Shown piece after piece: positions 1 through 5,556 of a DNA stretch of 7,312 nucleotides. The notes below the pieces were generated by a model. It worked only from the letters and a program-made list of their open reading frames with translations. It did not search any database and had not been told where the DNA came from. The stretch is from Methylovulum sp. GTDB taxonomy: Bacteria > Pseudomonadota > Gammaproteobacteria > Methylococcales > Methylomonadaceae. The DNA lies in assembly GCA_016919605.1 (NCBI GenBank), contig JACXTQ010000326.1, forward strand, positions 1-7,312, in the 5' to 3' direction. How positions within the stretch are numbered: the first letter of the stretch is position 1; every line of letters starts with the position of its first letter. Made by a program: the position numbers and the translations under genes.

Positions 1-2
1 AT

Positions 3-686
3 TTGGTATTCCAGTCGATTGCCGGTACCCAAAAAGCCAATGACAGCTTCGGCATTAATTTGGCGTTGTTGCAAGAAGCCCACATTGCCGCGTTGGAGCT
101 TAAACGCGGCAGTATTGGCGACAACTGCATGTATTTTGAGACTGGACAAGGCAGTGCGTTGTCCGCCAACGCCCACGAAGGTCTAGATCAGCAAACCTGC
201 GAAGCACGGGCTTATGCGGTGGCGCGTCAGTTTAAACCCTTGTTGGTCAATACGGTGGTCGGCTTTATCGGCCCCGAATATCTGTATGATGGCAAGCAGA
301 TTATCCGTGCGGGTTTGGAGGATCATTTTTGCGGCAAGTTGCTGGGTTTACCTATGGGTTGCGATGTCTGCTACACCAACCACACAGAAGCTGACCAAGA
401 CGATATGGATATGTTGTTGACCCAATTTGCAGTGGCGGGCGGAACGTTTATCATGGGTGTTCCTGGTGCCGATGATGTCATGCTCAACTATCAGTCCACG
501 TCTTTCCATGACGCGCTGTATTTACGGCAAGTGCTAGGTTTGCGCCCCGCCCCTGAATTTGAGCAATGGCTGCAAACCCACCAGATTTTTGACGCGGCCA
601 ACCAATTGGCGGCACAGCGAAGCATCCCCGCTTTATTTAAACCGGCTTTAGATAAACTCAACGGCTATTGCGATGAACACGCCTGA
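3..686 (+). CDS. eutB: Ethanolamine ammonia-lyase large subunit EutB (C-terminal half; gene continues off the left edge)
   Basis: This is the catalytic large subunit of adenosylcobalamin-dependent ethanolamine ammonia-lyase, which converts ethanolamine to acetaldehyde and ammonia in the cytoplasm. The visible 227 residues correspond to about half of a ~453-residue protein and match the end of the TIM barrel. MYFETGQGS (residues 43-51 here) carries the Glu equivalent to E. coli Glu287, and MGCDVCYTNH (118-127) carries the Asp equivalent to Asp362. Both are substrate-contacting residues, and their spacing of 75 is identical to E. coli. NTVVGFIGPEYLY, IIRAGLEDHF and DDVMLNYQSTSFHD are further family blocks. 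The TTG at position 3 is just the first complete codon, not a start; the true start lies outside the window. The tail after residue 200 is slightly longer than in the enteric protein. The stop codon lies inside the start of eutC (14-base overlap), which implies translational coupling of the two subunits. Identification is secure. Confidence 0.97.
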   Translation: MVFQSIAGTQKANDSFGINLALLQEAHIAALELKRGSIGDNCMYFETGQGSALSANAHEGLDQQTCEARAYAVARQFKPLLVNTVVGFIGPEYLYDGKQIIRAGLEDHFCGKLLGLPMGCDVCYTNHTEADQDDMDMLLTQFAVAGGTFIMGVPGADDVMLNYQSTSFHDALYLRQVLGLRPAPEFEQWLQTHQIFDAANQLAAQRSIPALFKPALDKLNGYCDEHA

Positions 687-1476
687 ACAAGTGACCACAA
701 CGCCTGATCCTTGGCATACCTTAAGCCAATTTACCCCTGCCCGTATTGGCTTAGGACGTGCAGGCATGAGCCAGCCTACCCGTGCCAGCTTGGATTTTCA
801 ACTGGCTCATGCTTTAGCGCGGGATGCGGTCAATATTCCATTAGATTTTGTCGATCTTGCCCAAGCGTTGGCGGCGTGTGGCTATCAAAGCCTTACCTTG
901 CCCACGCAAGCGGACAATCAACGGCTGTATTTACAGCGACCCGATTTAGGGCGGCTATTAGGCACTCAGGCGCAGAACATTTTACGGGATACGGCAATGA
1001 TTAAAACTGATGCCGTGGTTGTGGTGGCGGATGGGTTATCATCTAAAGCTATAACGCACCACGCGTCCGCTTTTTTAGCATTATTGCTGCCGGCACTGCA
1101 CACTAAAGGTTATACCCTGCCCCCTATTTGTTTGGTCAAACATGGGCGGGTCGCTATCGGTGATGCCATTGCCGGACATTTTGCCGCACGGTTATGTATT
1201 GTCTTGATTGGCGAGCGCCCCGGCTTAAGTTCACCCGATAGCATGGGCATTTATTTCACTTACCAAGCCCAAGCGGGTATCAGCACCGATGCCGACCGTA
1301 ACTGCATTTCCAATATCCATGACAATGGCTTAAGTTACGCGCAAGCATTGGCTAAGCTGCTGTATTTGATTGATGAATCGGAACGTGTGCGGTTTTCTGG
1401 AGTAAATTTGAAAGACGGAACGATTGAAGCGGGGTTGGAAAGCCAACAACCAGAAGGATGTTTTTTATTGGGATGA
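673..1476 (+). CDS. eutC: Ethanolamine ammonia-lyase small subunit EutC
   Basis: This is the small subunit that, with EutB, binds adenosylcobalamin and completes the ethanolamine ammonia-lyase oligomer. Family blocks are visible in order: GLGRAG (26-31), FQLAHALARDAV (42-53), LYLQRPDLGRLL (85-96), VVVADGLSSKAI (116-127), LVKHGRVAIGDAIAG (154-168), IGERPGL (179-185) and DRNCISNIHDNG (208-219). The ATG at 673 is chosen because it gives a short N-terminus leading straight into the conserved DPW...FTPARI region and overlaps the end of eutB by 14 bases; there is no strong Shine-Dalgarno sequence, consistent with translational coupling. At 267 residues it is shorter than the ~295-residue E. coli protein because it lacks about 50 N-terminal residues, the part that in enteric bacteria carries the microcompartment-targeting peptide. 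About 20 residues extend beyond the usual SGVNLKD end. The next gene is convergent, so the eut unit ends here on this side. Confidence 0.96.
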   Translation: MNTPEQVTTTPDPWHTLSQFTPARIGLGRAGMSQPTRASLDFQLAHALARDAVNIPLDFVDLAQALAACGYQSLTLPTQADNQRLYLQRPDLGRLLGTQAQNILRDTAMIKTDAVVVVADGLSSKAITHHASAFLALLLPALHTKGYTLPPICLVKHGRVAIGDAIAGHFAARLCIVLIGERPGLSSPDSMGIYFTYQAQAGISTDADRNCISNIHDNGLSYAQALAKLLYLIDESERVRFSGVNLKDGTIEAGLESQQPEGCFLLG

Positions 1477-1500
1477 CGCGGGGAAATCGGTAAAACCTAA

Positions 1501-1533
1501 CCCCAGCGGAACTGGGGGCGATCCCCGCCGGGG
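1501..1533. terminator. GC-rich double hairpin between eutC and lpxC (possible bidirectional transcription end)
   Basis: Two hairpins sit side by side in the 71-base gap between the convergent stops of eutC and lpxC. The first pairs CCCCAG (1501-1506) with CTGGGG (1512-1517) around a 5-base loop. The second pairs CCCC (1523-1526) with GGGG (1530-1533) around 3 bases. An alternative longer pairing of CCAGC (1503-1507) with GCTGG (1533-1537) is also possible. Neither strand has a T tract after the stem, so this is not a canonical intrinsic terminator. Location and stem strength suggest a role in transcription end or mRNA 3' protection. Confidence 0.35.
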
Positions 1534-1547
1534 CTGGCTATGGGCCG

Positions 1548-2471
1548 TTATGACTCGGCGCGTTGTGATTGCGCGGAGCGCATAAAAGAAATCGGCGCTT
1601 CGTCTTCATCATCGAAAGTCACCATTTCCCAGGCATCGGTTTCTTGCAACAATTTACGCAATAATTTGTTGTTAAGGCCATGTCCTGATTTATAGCCGGT
1701 AAATTCACCGATCAGGCTATATCCCAATAAATATAAATCGCCAATGGCATCCAGGATTTTATGTTTGACGAATTCATCGGCGCAACGCAAGCCTTCTTCA
1801 TTGAGGATTTTATTGTCATCAACCACAATGGCGTTATCCAAGCTGCCGCCTAGAGCCAAATTGTTTTGCCGCAACATGTCTATGTCTTTCATAAAGCCAA
1901 AGGTTCTGGCACGGCTCACTTCTTTCACAAAGGTGGTCGAAGAAAAGTCCATGGTGGCCGTTTTGACGTGCTCTTCAAAAGCAGGATGTTCAAAATCGAT
2001 GGTAAACGTCACTTTAAAGCCGTCAAACGGTTCAAAAACCGCCCATTTGTCGCCATCTTCAACCCGCACGCTGCGTTTGATGCGGATGTATTGCTTGGGG
2101 CATTCTTGCTCCTCAACCCCTGCCGATTGCAATAAAAATACAAAAGGCCCGGCACTGCCGTCCATAATCGGCACTTCGGCGGCACTGACATCAATCATGG
2201 CGTTATCAATACCCAAGCCGGCAAACGCGGACAATAAATGTTCGACCGTGGATATTTTTACCCGACCGGAAACCAGTGTGGTGGATAACACGGTTTCACC
2301 GACATTGTTGGGTGACGCTTGGATAGTGACAGGCTCGGCAAGATCGACACGGCGAAATCTGATGCCCGTATTGGCTTCGGCGGGACGTAACGTCAAATAG
2401 ATTTTTTCGCCGCTATGCAAGCCGACACCCGTGGCCCGAATGGTATTTTTTAAGGTTCGCTGTTTAATCAT
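1548..2471 (-). CDS. lpxC: UDP-3-O-acyl-N-acetylglucosamine deacetylase LpxC
   Basis: LpxC is the zinc-dependent cytoplasmic deacetylase that catalyses the committed step of lipid A synthesis, removing acetate from UDP-3-O-acyl-GlcNAc. The product is 307 residues, against ~305 in E. coli. The start MIKQRTLKNTI...TGVGLHSGE is the family N-terminus. Zinc and catalytic residues are present: E77/H78 in STVEHL, H237 and D241 in FVKHKILDAIGD, and H264 in YKSGHGLNNKL, each one position lower than E. coli Glu78/His79, His238/Asp242 and His265. IPIMDGSA-type and SRARTFGFM blocks are also present. The ATG at 2471 is preferred over an upstream in-frame TTG (2501) because it matches the family and has GGAGT 10 bases upstream. 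The gene is convergent with eutC and divergent from zapE, not downstream of ftsZ as in the common division and cell-wall cluster, so it should have its own promoter. Confidence 0.97.
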   Translation of the reverse strand: MIKQRTLKNTIRATGVGLHSGEKIYLTLRPAEANTGIRFRRVDLAEPVTIQASPNNVGETVLSTTLVSGRVKISTVEHLLSAFAGLGIDNAMIDVSAAEVPIMDGSAGPFVFLLQSAGVEEQECPKQYIRIKRSVRVEDGDKWAVFEPFDGFKVTFTIDFEHPAFEEHVKTATMDFSSTTFVKEVSRARTFGFMKDIDMLRQNNLALGGSLDNAIVVDDNKILNEEGLRCADEFVKHKILDAIGDLYLLGYSLIGEFTGYKSGHGLNNKLLRKLLQETDAWEMVTFDDEDEAPISFMRSAQSQRAES

Positions 2472-2511
2472 AAACTCATCAACTCCGTATGGAAGGAGCA
2501 AAAAACTGTGA

Positions 2512-2520
2512 ATATTACCA
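2512..2520 (-). promoter_or_regulatory. Candidate extended -10 promoter for lpxC
   Basis: On the minus strand the sequence reads TGGTAATAT, i.e. TG-N followed by a TATAAT-like hexamer (TAATAT, 4 of 6). It would start transcription around 2505, giving a leader of about 35 bases that includes the GGAGT ribosome site. There is no good -35 box at 16-18 bases, so the call rests on the extended -10 and on its position only. Confidence 0.3.
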
Positions 2521-2624
2521 CAATTTGTTAAGAAGGAAGCATGTTAACGTCCAGCATGACAATGCTAAAGACATTAAGATGGTTTGGATAGTGGCTATTG
2601 TAGCCCAATATAGGTACTGATAGT

Positions 2625-2653
2625 TTGGTGTAGCGATTAATGCTACTCTTAAT
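2625..2653 (+). promoter_or_regulatory. Candidate promoter for zapE
   Basis: TTGGTG (2625-2630, 3 of 6 against TTGACA) is followed after exactly 17 bases by CTTAAT (2648-2653, 4 of 6 against TATAAT). Transcription would begin near 2660, leaving about 60 bases of leader before the zapE start. The match is modest. The inverted repeat at 2634-2655 lies across its spacer and -10 box. Confidence 0.28.
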
Positions 2654-2655
2654 CG
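2634..2655. repeat. Perfect 7+7 bp inverted repeat upstream of zapE (possible operator)
   Basis: CGATTAA (2634-2640) is repeated inverted as TTAATCG (2649-2655) with an 8-base spacer, so equivalent bases are 15 apart, about one and a half helical turns. The arms are too AT-rich to form a strong RNA hairpin and no T tract follows, so a protein-binding site is more plausible than a terminator. It lies 65 bases before zapE and inside the lpxC/zapE divergent region. No binding protein can be named. Confidence 0.35.
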
Positions 2656-2720
2656 GACAATTTCATTAAAGAAAAGATCAGTGGATAAAACATGCTGTCT
2701 TTGTTATTTTTACGGGAACC

Positions 2721-3872
2721 ATGCTAAAACATTTTTTTCAACAACGCCCCACCCTTTTGCCGGAACCGATACCTGACGTTTCAGGCTTATTGGTCGAACG
2801 TTACCGGTCGCAAGTGACGCAAAAACACATCCAGCATGATCCTGCCCAAATCCAAGCCTTGCATTGGTTGCAAAAGCTATTGGAAGAGCTGCTGGTAAAA
2901 GGGGCTGGCAGTCAAAAACCTTGCCAGAGTTTGTACATTTATGGCGATGTCGGGCGCGGCAAGTCCATGCTAATGGCTTTGTTTTATGATGCCTGCCCCA
3001 TCACCCAAAAACGTCGGGTACATTTTAATACCTTCATGCAGGAAGTTCACGCATTTATCTATAAATGGCGGCAACAAAACCAAACTGATGCCATTTCCGC
3101 ATTGGCGCAAAATATCCGCACTTCGGTAAGGCTATTATGTTTTGACGAGTTTCACGTCACTGACATTGCCGATGCCATGATTTTAGGGCGTTTGTTTGGC
3201 AAACTGTTCGAGTTGGGGCTGGTGGTGGTCATCACCTCCAACCGCCATCCCCACGACCTTTACCAAGGCGGCTTACAGCGCGAACAGTTTTTATTTTTTA
3301 TCGGCATCTTAGAAAAAGCCGCCCACATCATCGAACTGTCCGCCGATCAAGATTATCGCTTAAGCTATACCTCCACGCAACAGGTCACTTATTATTGCCC
3401 GACCAGCGCAGAACCGAGCGAACGCATTGAAAGTATGCGCCACTTTGTTTGGCAAACCTATCGGGAATTGTCAGGCGGGGCGTTATTGGAGCCGGACTTT
3501 ATCAGCGTTTTAGGACGGGAAATCAAACTGAAAGCGGTATACAAGGACATTCTGTTTTCGTCATTTGACGAACTGTGCGCCCAACCCTTAAGCGCGGCCG
3601 ATTATCTGGCCATTGCCGAGCGGTTTAAGATAGTAATGATGGTCGCCATCCCCCAACTATCCGCCGAAAAACGCAATGAAGCCAAGCGTTTTATGACTTT
3701 AATTGATGTCTTGTACGAGCATTCCATAAAATTGATTTGTAGCGCCCAAGTGCCCGCCCAAGAACTTTATAGGGAAGGTGATGGGGCGTTTGAGTTCCAA
3801 CGCACTGTCTCCAGGCTGATTGAAATGCAATCGGACAGTTATTGCCAACGCGCCGATACCTTGCGCAAATAA
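2721..3872 (+). CDS. zapE: Cell division protein ZapE (AFG1-family ATPase)
   Basis: This is an AFG1/LACE1-family P-loop ATPase; the gammaproteobacterial member ZapE (YhcM) associates with the FtsZ ring and is needed under stress conditions. Its 383 residues compare with ~375 in E. coli. Visible motifs are Walker A GDVGRGKS (75-82, Lys81), the family block RRVHFNTFMQEVHAFIYKW (98-116), Walker B LLCFDEFHVTDIADAM (138-153, Asp142/Glu143), the sensor-like ITSNRHPHDLY (171-181) and GLQREQFLFFI (184-194). The start at ATG 2721 has GGGA 3 bases upstream, which is close; no other in-frame start lies between it and the stop at 2667. There is no signal peptide or membrane segment, so it is cytoplasmic. 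It is divergent from lpxC across 249 bases and convergent with the acetyltransferase gene, so it is probably monocistronic. A general AFG1-like ATPase without a division role is the alternative reading. Confidence 0.93.
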   Translation: MLKHFFQQRPTLLPEPIPDVSGLLVERYRSQVTQKHIQHDPAQIQALHWLQKLLEELLVKGAGSQKPCQSLYIYGDVGRGKSMLMALFYDACPITQKRRVHFNTFMQEVHAFIYKWRQQNQTDAISALAQNIRTSVRLLCFDEFHVTDIADAMILGRLFGKLFELGLVVVITSNRHPHDLYQGGLQREQFLFFIGILEKAAHIIELSADQDYRLSYTSTQQVTYYCPTSAEPSERIESMRHFVWQTYRELSGGALLEPDFISVLGREIKLKAVYKDILFSSFDELCAQPLSAADYLAIAERFKIVMMVAIPQLSAEKRNEAKRFMTLIDVLYEHSIKLICSAQVPAQELYREGDGAFEFQRTVSRLIEMQSDSYCQRADTLRK

Positions 3873-3885
3873 ACCGCTTATACCC

Positions 3886-4734
3886 TTAACCCAATTCGAG
3901 GCTGGTCACGGCAAAAATTTTGCCAATATCGACACTAGGTGGCGTTTGCGTGTACATCCGCGCAGTTTCAAAAATAGGCTGCATGGCACGGCGGCTGACC
4001 AGTGCCAAGGCTTGCCGGTTAGGTTCGGGTATGTCTATAAAAAATGGGCTGCCTTTAGGAACGGTCGCCAATAAAGCCACCAATAAGGCCTCAGCTTCGG
4101 TATCAGTGTCGGCAAACAGCGGCCCTATCCGATAACCGCTATGGCAAGCGCGGATAACGCCATAACCGGATAGTCGTTGTGAAGACAGCACTGCCAATGC
4201 CGTACCCTGTTGCAAAGTTAACCAAGCCTTTAAAAACGCCGGCCTAGGGGTGGCAAACAAACGGCTATCGTAGCTTAGCAATTCATTAAAAGGCACGTCA
4301 GCCGCAGGTAACACATGGCTATCAGGCAAGGCTGGCCAAGCAGTCGCCAGACCCTGATAGCGTACATGCCGATAGGCAATTTGAAACCCTGATTTTTGGT
4401 AGTTGCCTTGCTGGGCGAGTACGCCGTCCAGCCCTATGTTGCGTCCTTGCAAATAAGCCATAGCGGTTTGCCAAAGCTGTATACCGAAGCCTTGTTGGCG
4501 GTATTCCGGCTTAACGATATAAAGCCCGATAAACCCATAAGCGTCGCCATATGTTACGGCGGAAATGCTGCCGATAGGTTCACCGTCCAATAAGCCGATG
4601 AAAAAGCCTTTTGGATCGGCCTGATAAAAATAATCGGCATCCGCCACCCCAGGCCGCCAGCCTTCCTGCTCCGCCCACGCCAGCACCTCCTTAAGTTCGG
4701 CTAAGGTCATCGTGCGGATAAGGTAGTCAGCCAT
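3886..4734 (-). CDS. GNAT family N-acetyltransferase with C-terminal YitH/HolE-type second domain
   Basis: This 282-residue cytoplasmic protein is a probable acetyl-CoA-dependent N-acetyltransferase of unknown substrate. The N-terminal GNAT domain (about 5-125) has the beta-strand pair FFIGLLDGEPIGSISAV (44-60), the strand FIGLYIVKPEYR (68-79) and the acetyl-CoA pyrophosphate loop RQQGFG (79-84), followed by YQKSGF (112-117). The C-terminal half (about 145-282) resembles the second domain of YitH/HolE-like proteins (Acetyltransf_18): SGYGVIRACHSGYRIGPLFAD (189-209), FFIDIPEPN (231-239) and the end FAVTSLELG. The ATG at 4734 has GGAG 7 bases upstream on the minus strand. Its stop is 13 bases from that of convergent zapE, with no room for separate terminators. 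The neighbours give no clue to the substrate. Family assignment is strong; specific function is unknown. Confidence 0.88.
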   Translation of the reverse strand: MADYLIRTMTLAELKEVLAWAEQEGWRPGVADADYFYQADPKGFFIGLLDGEPIGSISAVTYGDAYGFIGLYIVKPEYRQQGFGIQLWQTAMAYLQGRNIGLDGVLAQQGNYQKSGFQIAYRHVRYQGLATAWPALPDSHVLPAADVPFNELLSYDSRLFATPRPAFLKAWLTLQQGTALAVLSSQRLSGYGVIRACHSGYRIGPLFADTDTEAEALLVALLATVPKGSPFFIDIPEPNRQALALVSRRAMQPIFETARMYTQTPPSVDIGKIFAVTSLELG

Positions 4735-4780
4735 GCTTAAACTCCATCAATAGTGGGATAGTCGTGCCAATGTGGCCACT

Positions 4781-4810
4781 ATGCTTGGCTTTTTGCTGGT
4801 TTTCAAGCAT
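4781..4810. repeat. 7+7 bp inverted repeat followed by a T run
   Basis: ATGCTTG (4781-4787) pairs with CAAGCAT (4804-4810) around a 16-base loop, and six T residues lie from 4810 on the plus strand. The shape resembles a weak intrinsic terminator reading rightward, but no plus-strand gene ends just before it; the nearest is zapE, ending at 3872. It could instead stop antisense transcription into the regulator promoter or be a binding site. The long loop and short stem make any role uncertain. Confidence 0.25.
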
Positions 4811-4834
4811 TTTTTATCAATCCGTGATGACGCA

Positions 4835-4863
4835 TTGCTATCAGTGTCACTTCCTTATACAAT
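4835..4863 (+). promoter_or_regulatory. Sigma70-type promoter for the TetR-permease-ATPase operon
   Basis: TTGCTA (4835-4840, 4 of 6 against TTGACA) and TACAAT (4858-4863, 5 of 6 against TATAAT) are separated by the optimal 17 bases. Transcription would start near 4870, giving a leader of about 27 bases before the regulator start codon at 4897. This is the best promoter match in the window and sits where the operon needs one. Confidence 0.55.
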
Positions 4864-4865
4864 CA

Positions 4866-4885
4866 TTTAAAACAACTGTTTGATA
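4866..4885. promoter_or_regulatory. Possible operator at the operon's transcription start
   Basis: An imperfect dyad centres between 4875 and 4876. Its core is AAACA/TGTTT (4870-4874 and 4877-4881), and 7 of 10 base pairs match across 20 bases. It lies just downstream of the candidate -10 box and over the predicted start, a position where a bound TetR-type repressor would block transcription. Autoregulation is common in such regulators, but short AT-rich dyads also occur by chance. Confidence 0.3.
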
Positions 4886-4896
4886 CCTACGTTTAG

Positions 4897-5556
4897 ATGC
4901 CCGAAGCCCATTTAACAGCCAATCCAGAATTGCCTATCAACCGCTTGCTGCAAATTGCTGTGGAAGTCTTTGCCGAACATGGCTTCCGTGATGCGACCGT
5001 GAGGGACATTTGCGCACGGGCCAATGTCAATGTGGCGGCGGTCAATTATTATTTCCGCAGCAAAGAAGGTCTGTATATTGAAGCCTTGACCTTTGCGTTT
5101 GCGGAAATTAATAAACACCATTCTTACGAGGCCGCTCAGGATAGCAGCTTGCCACCCGAACAACGCCTGCACTTGTTCATCAATTATTTCTTAAACAAGT
5201 TATTGGACGACAGCCATCTAGGGGTGCAGGGCAAACTGATCAGCCGCGAAATCGCCGAACCGACCAAAGCCTTGGATATTATCATTGCCAAGGCGGTTAT
5301 CCCGCAATGTACTGTGCTGGAAGACATTATCGGACGCTTGCTAGGTGGGCGGGCGGATAAAATAACGTTACAACGCTGTGTCATGAGCATTCTTGGACAA
5401 TGCCTGATGTTCAAACATTCCCGATCCATTATTGACCGTCTGTTTCCAGAAGCCATTGCCGATCAAGCCGCCATCCAAGCCAGCGCCCAGCATATCGCCG
5501 TATTTTCCTTAGCGGCGATCAAGCAGTTAAACCTAGCCACCGAGAGTCCGTTATGA
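4897..5556 (+). CDS. TetR/AcrR family transcriptional regulator, CecR-like (DUF1956 C-terminal domain)
   Basis: This is a probable DNA-binding repressor of the transporter genes that follow. Residues 14-60 form a TetR N-terminal domain: AVEVFAEHGFRDATVRDIC, then the helix-turn-helix ending NVAAVNYYFRSKEGLY (45-60). The ligand-binding half resembles CecR/YbiH of E. coli, with the typical LISREIAEPTKA block (114-125), VIPQCTVLEDIIGRLLG (134-150) and a hydrophobic helix ILGQCLMFKHSR (165-176). In E. coli that regulator controls ABC export genes, which agrees with the neighbours here. The 219-residue length is normal. The ATG at 4897 has no clear Shine-Dalgarno sequence, so translation may be weak, as suits a regulator. 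Its TGA stop overlaps the permease start as ATGA, showing co-transcription and probable coupling. The inducing ligand is not predictable. Confidence 0.9.
   Translation: MPEAHLTANPELPINRLLQIAVEVFAEHGFRDATVRDICARANVNVAAVNYYFRSKEGLYIEALTFAFAEINKHHSYEAAQDSSLPPEQRLHLFINYFLNKLLDDSHLGVQGKLISREIAEPTKALDIIIAKAVIPQCTVLEDIIGRLLGGRADKITLQRCVMSILGQCLMFKHSRSIIDRLFPEAIADQAAIQASAQHIAVFSLAAIKQLNLATESPL

Noticed and set aside
3..5. TTG at the left edge as a eutB start
   Set aside because: The protein begins in the middle of the EutB fold, so the gene simply continues to the left of the window.
1744..2400. A 218-codon open frame on the plus strand
   Set aside because: It is entirely antisense to lpxC, whose catalytic residues are intact; the translated product has low-complexity Ser/Thr/Leu content and no recognisable domain.
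2472..2501. A longer lpxC starting at an in-frame TTG (10 extra residues)
   Set aside because: MIKQRTLK is the conserved N-terminus of the family, and the ATG at 2471 has its own ribosome site; the extra residues overlap that site.
2553..2566. Small hairpin AGCAT/ATGCT in the lpxC-zapE gap
   Set aside because: Five-base arms with a 4-base loop are expected by chance and nothing else supports a role.
4824..4850. GTGATGAC...GTGTCAC partial symmetry near the -35 box of the regulator promoter
   Set aside because: The arms only match with a gap, so it is weaker than the dyad at 4866-4885 and not worth a separate call.
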